From Breznakiella homolactica (GTDB lineage: Bacteria; Spirochaetota; Spirochaetia; Treponematales; Breznakiellaceae): DNA of 64,000 nucleotides. Made by a program: the position numbers and the translations under genes. The stretch covers positions 2,914,001 to 2,978,000 of the forward strand of contig NZ_CP067089.2 of assembly GCF_016616095.2 (NCBI RefSeq). Direction: 5' to 3'. Within the stretch, counting starts at the first letter, position 1; each line of letters begins with the position of its first letter. Under the pieces are notes generated by a model. It had not been told where the DNA came from. It ran no database searches and worked only from the letters and a program-made list of their open reading frames with translations. Below are positions 26,476-35,543 of the stretch, one piece after another.

Positions 26476-27846
26476 ATGGCTACAAAAACATTTAAGCGGG
26501 GTTTGAGCATTCCGGAGCGGAAACACGCCACCGAAGGCCACCCCAACGAGCGGGTTCCCGCGCTGAAGCAGGTGGTTATTCCCATTCACCAGCATTTCGG
26601 CGCGCCGAACGTAAGCATCGTCAATGTGGGGGATACGGTTAAGAGAGGCCAGAAAATCGCCGACGCGAAGGATCCAGGACCCATGACGGTTCCGGTGCAC
26701 GCATCGATTTCCGGTACCGTTAAAAAGATTGAACCCCGGGCGCTGTCGAATAATACCAACGGGCTCTGCATTGTTATCGAAGCCGCTCCGGAAGACGGTC
26801 CGGCGGAACATGATTTTATGCCTCCCATGGATCCATTCACGGTATCCAAGGAGGATGCCCTGGCGCGGATCCGGGAAGCCGGAATCATCGGTATGGGCGG
26901 CGCCGGGTTTCCGACCCACATTAAGATGTCACCGCCCGCGGGAAAAAATATCGACCTTCTGATTATAAACGCCGCGGAATGTGAGGCCTACCTGACCACC
27001 GACGAGGTGGTCATGACCGAAAAAACTTCCCAATTTATTGAAGGCATCACCATGGTGATGCATATCACCGGTGTCAAACAGGCGGTAATAGGCATTGAGG
27101 ACAACAAAGAACACCTGGTCCCGATGCTGGAAAAAGCTGTTGCAGAAAATCCCCGGGCGTCCGGCATTTTGGTGCAGCCGCTAAAATCAAAGTATCCCCA
27201 GGGCGGCGAGAAAATGCTGATCACCGCCATTACCGGCAGGGAGGTACCCTCCGGAGGGCTTCCCATGGATGTGGGCTGTATCGTTCAGAACGTCGGCACA
27301 TTGGTGGCCATTTCCGAAGCTTTTAATGAAGGCAAACCCCTGATCGAGCGGAGCCTTACGGTGACCGGCGGGGCCTGCAAAACCCCTAAAAATATCATTG
27401 CTCCCATCGGAGCCGCTGTCAGCGACTTTCCCGAGGATTTTATGCAGGTGGATACCGCCTCCCTGCGGAAAATTGTTTTCGGCGGGCCCATGATGGGTGT
27501 GGCCGTGGCAAGCACGGCAGTTCCTATTCAGAAAAACACCTCGGGAATACTGCTCCTTACCGCAAAGGAAACCCCGACTTTTGAGGAAAGCCCCTGTATA
27601 CGCTGCGCCCGCTGTATAAACAACTGCCCGTGCTTCCTCTCCCCGGTGCTTATAAACAATGCCCTGGAAGCCCAGGAAATTGACACGGCCCAGACCGCGG
27701 GGCTTATGGACTGTATCGAATGCGGAAGCTGTTCTTATGTCTGCCCCGCCAGGATCAAACTGGTCCAGCGTTTCCGGGTAGGCAAACAGCGCTTCAGGGC
27801 TCACCAGCAGGCAGCACAGAAAGCCGAAGCCCAGAACAAAAAATAA
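26476..27846 (+). CDS. rnfC: Rnf electron transport complex subunit C
   Basis: 456 residues from the ATG at 26476 (AAAGGAG upstream; an in-frame TTG at 26455 overlaps that site). N-terminal barrel-sandwich region (TVPVHASISGTVKKIEP), then the NADH/FMN-binding part with GIIGMGGAGFPTHIKM and NAAECEAYLTTDEVVM. Two 4Fe-4S motifs near the C terminus: CIRCARCINNCP and CIECGSCSYVCP. RnfC takes electrons at the cytoplasmic face, from NADH or ferredoxin exchange. First gene of rnfCDGEAB. The long C-terminal repeats of enterobacterial RnfC are absent, as in many anaerobes. Confidence 0.95.
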   Translation: MATKTFKRGLSIPERKHATEGHPNERVPALKQVVIPIHQHFGAPNVSIVNVGDTVKRGQKIADAKDPGPMTVPVHASISGTVKKIEPRALSNNTNGLCIVIEAAPEDGPAEHDFMPPMDPFTVSKEDALARIREAGIIGMGGAGFPTHIKMSPPAGKNIDLLIINAAECEAYLTTDEVVMTEKTSQFIEGITMVMHITGVKQAVIGIEDNKEHLVPMLEKAVAENPRASGILVQPLKSKYPQGGEKMLITAITGREVPSGGLPMDVGCIVQNVGTLVAISEAFNEGKPLIERSLTVTGGACKTPKNIIAPIGAAVSDFPEDFMQVDTASLRKIVFGGPMMGVAVASTAVPIQKNTSGILLLTAKETPTFEESPCIRCARCINNCPCFLSPVLINNALEAQEIDTAQTAGLMDCIECGSCSYVCPARIKLVQRFRVGKQRFRAHQQAAQKAEAQNKK

Positions 27847-27859
27847 AAGGAGATTCCCA

Positions 27860-28879
27860 ATGGCACAGAATGAAGGACGGATACTCCTTTCATCAAGTCC
27901 GCATTACGCGTCGCCGGTCTCATCCCGGCGGCTCATGTCCAATGTACTTACCGCCCTGGCGCCGGTTTCAATCTTCGGGATTGTGATGTACGGCGTCCCG
28001 GCGCTGCTGACCATCCTTGTTTCCGTGGCTTCGGCCCTGGCGGCGGAGGCCCTGTTCAGACTGGTAACCAAACAGGATATCAGGATAAAGGACCTGTCCG
28101 CCGCGGTTACAGGCCTTCTCTTAGCCCTGACCCTGCCGCCGTCCACACCGCTGTGGATGACCGCTCTGGGCGCTGTTTTCGCAGTCGTCGTAGCCAAGGA
28201 GTTTTTCGGCGGCCTCGGGGCGAATGTGTTTAACCCAGCCCTGATCGGCCGGGCGTTCCTGGTAATGAGCTTTCCCGCGGCCATAACCACCTGGCACCAG
28301 CCCGTGGGATTCGGCTATGCCCTGACCGACGCGGTCACCACCGCCACTCCCCTGGGAATTACCAAGTGGGGCGGCACCATCGCCGATGTGGGGGCGAATT
28401 TCGCCGCCGCGGGGCTTTCCTCGGGCTCCGATTACTGGTCGGTGATGAAAACCCTGTTTATCGGAAACCGCGCGGGATGCATCGGTGAGTCATCCATCCT
28501 GCTGATCCTGGCGGGCGCCATATACCTTCTGGTGACCAAAACCATCGACTGGCGGGCCCCGCTCACCATGATTGCGACCACCATTGTGGCTTCCCTGATC
28601 CTCGGTATGGATCCGCTCTTCGGAATCCTGAGCGGGGGCGTGCTCTTTGGAGCGGTTTTTATGGCCACCGATTACGTTTCGGCGCCGATCACCGCCAAAG
28701 GCAAGATCATCTTCGGTTTCGGCGCGGGTCTCATCATTGTGCTGATCCGCAAATGGGGCGGCTATCCTGAAGGGGTGACATACGGGATTCTCATCATGAA
28801 CGCTGTAAGCCCCTTCCTCAACAAGCTGATCCAGAAAAAATACGGCTTTGTTCCCAAAAAGAAGGAGGCCGCCAAATGA
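27860..28879 (+). CDS. rnfD: Rnf complex subunit D (membrane, covalent FMN)
   Basis: 339 residues, about nine or ten membrane helices. The flavin attachment site is DAVTTATPLG, where the second Thr of Thr-x-Ala-Thr corresponds to the covalently flavinylated Thr of RnfD/NqrB. FFGGLGANVFNPALIGRAF is the conserved NqrB/RnfD signature. Role: ion-translocating membrane core. Overlaps rnfG by 4 bases. AGGAG ribosome site. Confidence 0.95.
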   Translation: MAQNEGRILLSSSPHYASPVSSRRLMSNVLTALAPVSIFGIVMYGVPALLTILVSVASALAAEALFRLVTKQDIRIKDLSAAVTGLLLALTLPPSTPLWMTALGAVFAVVVAKEFFGGLGANVFNPALIGRAFLVMSFPAAITTWHQPVGFGYALTDAVTTATPLGITKWGGTIADVGANFAAAGLSSGSDYWSVMKTLFIGNRAGCIGESSILLILAGAIYLLVTKTIDWRAPLTMIATTIVASLILGMDPLFGILSGGVLFGAVFMATDYVSAPITAKGKIIFGFGAGLIIVLIRKWGGYPEGVTYGILIMNAVSPFLNKLIQKKYGFVPKKKEAAK

Positions 28880-29475
28880 AGAATATGTTCAAATTGGGAA
28901 TTGTACTGGCCCTGTACGCAACCGCTGCCTGTATCGGGCTGGCCTTTGTGTATTCCGGGACCCAGAAAACCATCGCCGAGCGCCAGCAGGCCGATCTCGA
29001 AGCGGCCCTTAAGGAACTTTTCCCCCAGGGTGATTCTTTTGAGGATATTACCGGAACCATCGAAAGCCCCGACAGTTCGGTGGCCTTCAGCAGCCAGTAT
29101 GCGGCGCTCCGGGGCGGAGAAGTAATCGGCGCGGCCATCCAGGCATCGGGACCGAGTTACGGCGGACCTATCGTGGTTCTCGTAGGGGTCGGTACCGACG
29201 GGAAAATCAGCGGAGCGAAAATCCTGGACAACCAGGATACCCCCGGCCTCGGCGCCAACGCTTCATCAGCCACCTATTACGTTGACCGGGCGAACAAAAT
29301 CACTTTCTACAGCCAGTTCGCGGGAAAATCCATCAGTGACCCCTTTGAGCCGAAAAACGACGTGGCGGCTATCACGGCATCCACCATTACCAGCCGTGCC
29401 GTAGCCTCGGTGGTAAAAGCTTCGGGGAGCGCCGGCAGCGTTTGGCTCAGTACACAGACAGGAGGCGTCCGATGA
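28876..29475 (+). CDS. rnfG: Rnf complex subunit G (extracytoplasmic FMN protein)
   Basis: 199 residues: one N-terminal membrane helix (about 5-27), then an extracytoplasmic FMN_bind domain. The flavinylation motif usually reads Ser-Gly-Ala-Thr; here it is ITASTITSRAV, keeping the acceptor Thr but with Thr-Ala-Ser before it. DNQDTPGLGANAS matches the family active-site strand. Covalent FMN would be attached by an ApbE flavin transferase, which is not encoded in the window. Start and end overlap the neighbours by 4 bases. Confidence 0.93.
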   Translation: MKNMFKLGIVLALYATAACIGLAFVYSGTQKTIAERQQADLEAALKELFPQGDSFEDITGTIESPDSSVAFSSQYAALRGGEVIGAAIQASGPSYGGPIVVLVGVGTDGKISGAKILDNQDTPGLGANASSATYYVDRANKITFYSQFAGKSISDPFEPKNDVAAITASTITSRAVASVVKASGSAGSVWLSTQTGGVR

Positions 29476-30089
29476 AACGCTTATTTAAAATATTCGCCAA
29501 TGGGATTATACGGGAGAATCCCCTGCTCATGCTCATGATCGGCCTCTGTTCGGCCCTGGCGGTCACCACCAGTACCGCCAATGGTATCGGAATGGGCCTG
29601 TCCATGACCTTCGTACTGCTCATGTCGGAGATCGTAATCAGCATCTTCCGCAAGCTCATTCCCGATTCCATCCGTATACCGGTTTTTATTATCGTTATCG
29701 CCGCCTTTACCACGGTAATTGATTACGTGCTAAAAGCGTATTTCCCGGACCTTTCCAAAGCCATGGGCGTATTTATACCGCTTATCGTGGTCAACTGTAT
29801 CATCATGGGACGGGTTGAATCCTTTGCCTCGAAACGGCCTATCATCGATGTTATTCCCGACGCCCTGGGCATGGGCCTGGGTTATACCTGGGTTCTTACC
29901 GGGATTTCCATGGTCCGGGAGCTCCTGGGCAACGGCACCATCCTCGGGTTGCAGATACTGCCCGAGTCGTACCAGCCCATACTGTTTTTCGTACTGGCCC
30001 CGGGGGGATTCATCGTATTCGCCCTCTTTATTTCACTCAACCTCTTCATCAAATCCCGGCTTAAGACGCCGGAGGAGGAACAGGCATGA
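29472..30089 (+). CDS. rnfE: Rnf complex subunit E (membrane)
   Basis: 205 residues from the ATG at 29472, preceded by AGGAGG and overlapping the rnfG stop as ATGA. An earlier in-frame start at 29442 has no site. Six membrane helices with the NqrD/RnfE signature NGIIRENPLLMLMIGLCSAL and NCIIMGRVESFA. Together with RnfA it holds the intramembrane iron-sulphur site and forms the ion channel. Confidence 0.95.
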   Translation: MKRLFKIFANGIIRENPLLMLMIGLCSALAVTTSTANGIGMGLSMTFVLLMSEIVISIFRKLIPDSIRIPVFIIVIAAFTTVIDYVLKAYFPDLSKAMGVFIPLIVVNCIIMGRVESFASKRPIIDVIPDALGMGLGYTWVLTGISMVRELLGNGTILGLQILPESYQPILFFVLAPGGFIVFALFISLNLFIKSRLKTPEEEQA

Positions 30090-30661
30090 CCCTATTCAAA
30101 ATATTTATTTCAGCCCTTCTGATCGACAATATCGTGCTCATGCGCTTCCTGGCTCTGTGCCCCTTTATAGGCATGAGTACCGATGAGGATAAATCCATCG
30201 GCATGGGGCTGGCGGTCACCTTTGTTACGGTCCTGGCAACCTGTGTTACCTGGCCGCTGTACCACTTTGTGCTGCTGCCCCTGGGCCTGGAATTCCTCCA
30301 GATCCTGGCATTTATCCTTATCATTGCCGCCCTGGTTCAGCTGGTTGAGTTTTACCTTAAAAAGGCGGCGCCGTCGCTGTACGCGTCCATGGGTATCTAT
30401 CTGGCCCTGATCACGACGAACTGTGCCATCCTCGGCGTGACCTTCGACAATATCACCAAGGGTTTCGGTTTTATCGAAGCCGTGGTGTACGCCATCGGTG
30501 TGGCGCTGGGTTTTATGCTGTCCCTGCTTCTCCTGGCGGGTATCAGGAAACGGATCAAAACCAGCCCCCTTCCGTCTTTTATGAAGGGAACACCCATTCT
30601 GTTTGTGGCCGCGGGTCTGCTTTCCATGGCCTTTATGGGTTTCGCGGGCCTGGTTAAATAG
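30086..30661 (+). CDS. rnfA: Rnf complex subunit A (membrane)
   Basis: 191 residues, six membrane helices. Signatures: IDNIVLMRFLALCPFIGMS at the N terminus and LALITTNCAILGVTF in the middle, each carrying the conserved Cys that ligates the intramembrane cluster with RnfE. Overlaps rnfE by 4 bases. Confidence 0.96.
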   Translation: MTLFKIFISALLIDNIVLMRFLALCPFIGMSTDEDKSIGMGLAVTFVTVLATCVTWPLYHFVLLPLGLEFLQILAFILIIAALVQLVEFYLKKAAPSLYASMGIYLALITTNCAILGVTFDNITKGFGFIEAVVYAIGVALGFMLSLLLLAGIRKRIKTSPLPSFMKGTPILFVAAGLLSMAFMGFAGLVK

Positions 30662-30673
30662 GGGGATGTAAGG

Positions 30674-31561
30674 ATGAATATTGTTTTACTGACCGCATTA
30701 TTCGCCGCTGCCCTGGCCCTGATCCTCGGCCTGGCGCTGGGTTTTTTTAAGGAATTCTTCAAGGTCGAGGAAGATCCCATGGTAGCGAAAATCCGGGAAC
30801 TGCTGCCCGGCGCCAACTGCGGCGCCTGCGGGTATCCCGGCTGCGACGGATACGCCAAGGCCATTGCCTCCGGTGAGGCGGATGTCACCCGCTGCGCTCC
30901 GGGCGGCAAGGCGACCGTAGACAGTCTCTGCCAGCTCCTGGGGGTCAGCGCCAGCGCCACTTCTATTGTGGCGGTCCTGGCGTGCCAGGGTTCCAAGGAA
31001 CACGCCCCGGTCAAGGGGGATTATATCGGCGTTCCTACCTGCCGCGGGGCGAAGATCTCAACCGGCGGAACCAAGCTCTGCTCCTGGGGCTGTCTCGGGT
31101 TCGGCGACTGCACCATGGTCTGCCCCTTCGACGCGATCCACATGGGCGGCGACGGCCTTCCCCACGTTGATTACGCCAAATGCACGGGGTGCAAAAAATG
31201 TATTATCGAATGCCCCCAGCAGATAATCAAGGAAGTTCCCCGGGAGCGGAAGGGGTCAATGGTCATCTGTTCCAACCGCAACCCCATCAAAGCCATGGTC
31301 ATGAAGACCTGCAAGGTGGGATGCATAAAATGCGAAATCTGCGTTAAAAACTGCCCCGAAAAGTGCATAACCATGGAAAACGGAATTCCCGTGGTGGACT
31401 ATTCCAAATGCACGTCCTGCGGCGTGTGCGTGGCGAAGTGCCCGACCAAGGTCTTTAAAATGCTCCAGGATGACATAATCACGGATAAAAAAGACGATCC
31501 CAAATGCCCGGAACCTTCCGAGGTTGCCACCGGTGATGTATCGGCGGGAACTGCGTTATAA
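30674..31561 (+). CDS. rnfB: Rnf complex subunit B (iron-sulphur protein)
   Basis: 295 residues. N-terminal membrane helix about 3-25, then a four-Cys cluster domain with ANCGACGYPGCDGYA and its distal Cys. This is followed by several 4Fe-4S ferredoxin-type motifs: CLGFGDCTMVCP, CTGCKKCIIECP, CIKCEICVKNCP and CTSCGVCVAKCP. RnfB is the entry point for electrons from reduced ferredoxin. The Cys-rich C terminus matches the longer RnfB of anaerobes. Last gene of the operon; a strong terminator follows at once. Confidence 0.95.
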   Translation: MNIVLLTALFAAALALILGLALGFFKEFFKVEEDPMVAKIRELLPGANCGACGYPGCDGYAKAIASGEADVTRCAPGGKATVDSLCQLLGVSASATSIVAVLACQGSKEHAPVKGDYIGVPTCRGAKISTGGTKLCSWGCLGFGDCTMVCPFDAIHMGGDGLPHVDYAKCTGCKKCIIECPQQIIKEVPRERKGSMVICSNRNPIKAMVMKTCKVGCIKCEICVKNCPEKCITMENGIPVVDYSKCTSCGVCVAKCPTKVFKMLQDDIITDKKDDPKCPEPSEVATGDVSAGTAL

Positions 31562-31564
31562 CCT

Positions 31565-31595
31565 AAAAAACCGGCGGACTATCCGCCGGTTTTTT
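31565..31595. terminator. Bidirectional intrinsic terminator between rnfB and the cyclase-like pair
   Basis: AAAAAACCGGCGGA (31565-31578) pairs perfectly with TCCGCCGGTTTTTT (31582-31595) around a 3-base loop. T-runs are present for both strands. Confidence 0.92.
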
Positions 31596-32604
31596 ATTTT
31601 CCGCCCTGGATAAACCGCCGGGACCGGATAATGGCCCTTCCTTCAAAAGTACCGGCGGTAATAAACATATCCCGGAGCTGTTCCGGGATTGCCTCCATGG
31701 GAACATCCTCCGAAACAGTAAGCCGGTCCCGTTCCGCGTGTTTGGTGCCCAGATGAAAAATAAAATTCACCGCGTCGGATACAACGGTACCGGTTTTGCC
31801 CGGAGCCCGGAAAGGGGTTTTGCCGTAATGGAGAGCGAAGGTAAAGCTTACGGGAATGTTTGTGAGCCCCAGGGATTCAAAAGTTACCAGGGGAGAACCG
31901 AGAAGGGATTTCAGGCTCGCGGTAACGGCGTTTTTCGCGTAAACACTTCTGGAAGGAATAAGAAACAGACTGTTGGTTTCGGTCTCCATCCACAGGAGCG
32001 CCTCGGCTTTTTTAAAAGTCTGCTGCAGATACGACCGGAGCCGGGTACGGAGCAGATTATACGCGTGCTCGCCGATACGGCTGCGCAGGTTTGTCTGGCT
32101 CGATAAGGAAACAAACAGGAAAAAAAACGGTACCACCTCGTTGGCCCGGATATCCTCCCAGCGGGTAAATTTTGAGGGTATTATCTTTGCCGCGGTATTT
32201 TTGGGGATACCGACGTCCCTGCTGGCTTCTCCGCCAGGGGCGCGGTCTTGGCCGCCCGCAAAAGCCGTTATATTCCTGAAGCGCTTTTTATCTATCCCCG
32301 CTTTGAACAGCTTCGGACCGATATAATCCGAGGCTCCTTCAAAAAACCAGGCCGCGGGATCATCCACCGCGCCCTTTATATCCAGAATACCCCAGGGAGC
32401 TCCATTGGAGCGGCGTTTGAGCAGCGCGGCGGCTTTTTTTATATCCGGTCCGGGATAATCCCCGGCGTCAAGGTAGCTTATATCCTCCGGGCAGGGATTG
32501 TGCCGAGACAGCGAATCCGGAGAAACCAGCACCACCGAAGAAGCGGTCCTGGCGTCCAAACCAAAATCTATGGATCGTTTTGAAGAAATTACGTAAATGA
32601 TCAT
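31594..32604 (-). CDS. Class III cyclase homology protein without metal ligands, possible non-catalytic partner
   Basis: 336 residues. About 1-150 is of unknown fold. From about 160 the order of strands resembles a class III nucleotide cyclase: VVPFFFLFVSLSSQTNL stands where the first metal Asp would be (Ser here), WMETETNSLFLIP replaces the Gly-Asp-Gly hairpin, and VSFTFALHYGKTPF matches the next strand. TVVSDAVNFIFHLG follows, where Asn280 matches the transition-state Asn and Thr273, seven residues earlier, matches the base-selecting position of class IIIb enzymes. His284 stands at the usual Arg site. Metal ligands are lost. Start overlaps the upstream cyclase-like gene by 4 bases. Assignment is by motif reading only; a different function is possible. 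Confidence 0.55.
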   Translation of the reverse strand: MIIYVISSKRSIDFGLDARTASSVVLVSPDSLSRHNPCPEDISYLDAGDYPGPDIKKAAALLKRRSNGAPWGILDIKGAVDDPAAWFFEGASDYIGPKLFKAGIDKKRFRNITAFAGGQDRAPGGEASRDVGIPKNTAAKIIPSKFTRWEDIRANEVVPFFFLFVSLSSQTNLRSRIGEHAYNLLRTRLRSYLQQTFKKAEALLWMETETNSLFLIPSRSVYAKNAVTASLKSLLGSPLVTFESLGLTNIPVSFTFALHYGKTPFRAPGKTGTVVSDAVNFIFHLGTKHAERDRLTVSEDVPMEAIPEQLRDMFITAGTFEGRAIIRSRRFIQGGK

Positions 32605-33527
32605 GCTTTCTCCATACCGAAGGTATAATTCCGTACTCTGCCGCCGGGGAATGATTTTTCCCCCGAGAAGAGCTCCTGGATACCCCGGTCTATAGAAAGA
32701 AACACATTGTGGGATACCCCCAGGGCATCCGCGGGGGTGGCCTGGGATTCAATAAGCACCGTTTCCTTGACAGTCTCGTTTTTGATGCGTTCCAGGGTAT
32801 TGTTCCAGTAGCGGACCGGCCCCATATGCACGGCGAGGCGCACCTTAATGGGATTGTTCAGAGGATTATCGAGACGGTTGTAAAAATACAGCTCATGGAG
32901 AATATTCATGCCCGCGTAAACCGCGGCTTTTTCCTTATATCCGAAGAGGAACACCGCCAGGGCGCCGTCGCCTTCCCAGGACCAGAGCCTGCCCAGGCGG
33001 TACACCACCGACTGGGTCACAATGTTCCGGAGGTCCCGGTACGCCTTATCCACGGACTTGGCGCTGTTCTGCTTTACCAGCGACGAATTGCTGACCACAT
33101 CCAGCCGGAGAACCGCCATCATCCGTTCGTCGCCGTCCTTGAGACGGCCCCAATTGTCGGTGATCCGCTCATTCTGGTTTTCAAAAAACTGACCCGAAGC
33201 CCGGTCAAAGGTATATCCTTCCTGGATAACCCCGCTGACCACATCGTTCAGCCCCTTCAGGGTATAGCGGCGGCCCATGTAGCCTTTGGCGTCAATCTGA
33301 ATCAGGGCCTCCACGAAATCAATATACTGTCCGTCCCTGATAAGGTCCGCTACCACCCGCCGGGCGGCATCCTGATTGGAAATAGCCATACCTTCATTCA
33401 GACCGGTACGCTTGTACAGATCGTATTCCGGCGAAACAATTTTTGCGAACCGGACCATCAGATCCACGGGAATGGATTCCTGGAGGCATTTGCGGCAGAA
33501 ACTGCCGGTAATATTTTTTATCTTCAT
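32601..33527 (-). CDS. Class III adenylate/guanylate cyclase-like protein with both metal-binding Asp
   Basis: 308 residues, no signal peptide or membrane helix. The C-terminal half follows the class III cyclase pattern: AVLRLDVVSNSSLV with Asp143, then RLWSWEGDGALAVFLFG with Asp187. The 44-residue spacing is exactly that of the two metal Asp in the mammalian C1 domain (396 and 440). IKVRLAVHMGPV is the following strand. The usual V-N-x-A-x-R transition-state segment is not recognisable after it. About 1-130, including FCRKCLQES, has no recognised domain. ATGA overlap with the partner gene suggests co-translation and a complex. Enzyme activity and product (cAMP or cGMP) are not shown. Confidence 0.7.
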   Translation of the reverse strand: MKIKNITGSFCRKCLQESIPVDLMVRFAKIVSPEYDLYKRTGLNEGMAISNQDAARRVVADLIRDGQYIDFVEALIQIDAKGYMGRRYTLKGLNDVVSGVIQEGYTFDRASGQFFENQNERITDNWGRLKDGDERMMAVLRLDVVSNSSLVKQNSAKSVDKAYRDLRNIVTQSVVYRLGRLWSWEGDGALAVFLFGYKEKAAVYAGMNILHELYFYNRLDNPLNNPIKVRLAVHMGPVRYWNNTLERIKNETVKETVLIESQATPADALGVSHNVFLSIDRGIQELFSGEKSFPGGRVRNYTFGMEKA

Positions 33528-33651
33528 TTATGTCTGTCCAATTTTTCACCCGCCGGCGGTTTGCGTCTCTGTGTTTGTCATTTTACCTTGAGCATATCAC
33601 AGAACCCGGGGTGTTGTAAAATAAAAAGCATCCGCCGGGGGCTGTTCCCGG

Positions 33652-35355
33652 CTATGCGGCGCCGGTCCGGGCAGCGGCCGCCAGGGCGTCGTCCAGGGTT
33701 TCGGTGATGTGGTCCGGCCCGATCTCCCGGATAAAGCCGGATTTTTCCAGGGCCCTGCGGGGCTGTTCCCGGATCTCGGAAATAAACAGCCGGATTTTCC
33801 GGTGCCGGCACTGGGCAAGACAGGATTCAAGCGCCGCGATTCCCGTTGAATCAATGGCGGGAACATCCTTCATCCGGAGAATAAACGCGTGGGGTGTTTT
33901 GGTTATGCCCCGGAGGGTATCCTGGAGGATATCGGCCACACCGAAAAAGAACGGCCCGGTGATTTCGTAAATTTCAATATCCTTGGGATGTTCCGGAATG
34001 GGTCCGTCGGTATCCGGTGTGTCATGGACCAGCCCCGCGGCCATATCTTTTGTTCCGGGTTTTACACCGGCCACCTCTATCATCCGGCGCATAAAAAGGA
34101 ACGCCGCCATGACGACACCGACTTCCACCGCGAAGGTAATATCCACCAGTACCGTAAGAAAAAAAGTAGTAAGCAGCACAATGGTATCGCTTTTGGGGGA
34201 TGTTTTTATCACCCTGAAAAACCGGCCGAAGTTGCCCACATCCCAGGCGACTACCATAAGAACCGCGGAGAGGCTCGTCAGCGGTATCAGGGACGCCGCC
34301 GGCGCGAGAAACAGTACGAACAGCAGCAGGATGAGCACATGCACCATTCCGGCGACGGGGCTCACCGCCCCGGATTTGATATTGGTTGCGGTCCTGGCGA
34401 TCGCGCCGGTTGACGGAATCCCGCCGAAGAAGGCGCTTACCATATTGGAAGCCCCCTGGGCAACGAGTTCCATATTGCTGTTGTGGCGTTCTCCGGTCAT
34501 ACCGTCGGCCACCACCGCGGACAGCAGGGATTCAATAACCGCCAGCAGGGCAATGGTAACCGCGTCGGGAAAGAGAAGGCGGATTGTTGCCCAGTTTAAC
34601 GAAGGAAGAGCCGGCAGCGGAAATGACGAGGGAACGCCGCCGAACCGGCTCCCGATGGTCTCCACGGGAAGATGGAAAAGAAAGCAGGCCGCCGTAGCGG
34701 CAACAACCCCGATCACCGACCCGGGGATCCTGGGGGCGAATTTACGGACCGCCAGAATCACCAGGATTGTTCCCAGGCCGATACCCAGGGCGGCGGGGTT
34801 CATGGTCGGAAAAAACCGGAAATACTCGGACCATTTTTCGTAAAAACCGCTGGAACTCTGGGACATGGCAAGGCCCAGAAAGTCCTTTATCTGCTGTGAA
34901 AAAATTATAACGGCGATTCCCGTGCTGAACCCGGTGGTGACCGGATAGGGTATGTATTTTATAAAACGGCCCAGCCCCGACAGCCCCATCAGTATCAGGA
35001 GAATTCCCGCCATAAAGGTTGCGGTAAAAAGGCCGCCCATGCCGTGGCTGGAGAGTATCTTAATGGTAATAATAAGAAAAGAAACCGAAGGACCGGAAAT
35101 CTGGAAATTGCTTCCCCCCAGAAGAGTCGCGGTAAATCCGGCCAGAATTGAGGTAAAAAGGCCCTGGGCCGGGGTCCCGCCGGCGGCGATGCTGAAGGCC
35201 ATTGCCAGGGGAAGCGCTACAAAACCGACGGTAATTCCGGCAATACAATCCTTGCCGAAGGAAGACCAGCTGTAGCGTTTTCCTGTATTCTTTGAGAACA
35301 ATTCAAAAAAACGGGGTATAAAATCCCGGGGAGATACGAATTTGAATGAGTCCAT
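33652..35355 (-). CDS. SulP (SLC26) family anion transporter with STAS domain
   Basis: 567 residues. About 12-14 membrane segments with the SulP patterns GITVGFVALPLAMAFSIAAG, LGGSNFQISGPSVSFLI and GGIPSTGAIARTATNIKSG. A cytoplasmic STAS domain spans about 450-560 (LRMKDVPAIDSTGIAALE). Family members move sulphate, bicarbonate, dicarboxylates or other anions; the substrate is not predictable. Single gene, divergent from mlaE. Confidence 0.92.
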   Translation of the reverse strand: MDSFKFVSPRDFIPRFFELFSKNTGKRYSWSSFGKDCIAGITVGFVALPLAMAFSIAAGGTPAQGLFTSILAGFTATLLGGSNFQISGPSVSFLIITIKILSSHGMGGLFTATFMAGILLILMGLSGLGRFIKYIPYPVTTGFSTGIAVIIFSQQIKDFLGLAMSQSSSGFYEKWSEYFRFFPTMNPAALGIGLGTILVILAVRKFAPRIPGSVIGVVAATAACFLFHLPVETIGSRFGGVPSSFPLPALPSLNWATIRLLFPDAVTIALLAVIESLLSAVVADGMTGERHNSNMELVAQGASNMVSAFFGGIPSTGAIARTATNIKSGAVSPVAGMVHVLILLLFVLFLAPAASLIPLTSLSAVLMVVAWDVGNFGRFFRVIKTSPKSDTIVLLTTFFLTVLVDITFAVEVGVVMAAFLFMRRMIEVAGVKPGTKDMAAGLVHDTPDTDGPIPEHPKDIEIYEITGPFFFGVADILQDTLRGITKTPHAFILRMKDVPAIDSTGIAALESCLAQCRHRKIRLFISEIREQPRRALEKSGFIREIGPDHITETLDDALAAAARTGAA

Positions 35356-35543
35356 GTATCTCAGTATACTCTCCGGGTATTTTTTTTCAACTGAGCCGGG
35401 ATTTTGCCGGATAATGGTTTGCAGTTACGTATTGACGGTATTATATTCTATAAAGAATAGAGTTAATTTCATAATAGAAGAAAGACAGGATATTCCATAT
35501 AGTATAGTATAAAATTGGGCAATGTACACGGCGGGAAGGCGGC

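Noticed and set aside
32709..33707. 332-codon plus-strand frame opposite the cyclase-like gene
   Set aside because: Shadow of the minus-strand coding frame; no motif or start signal.
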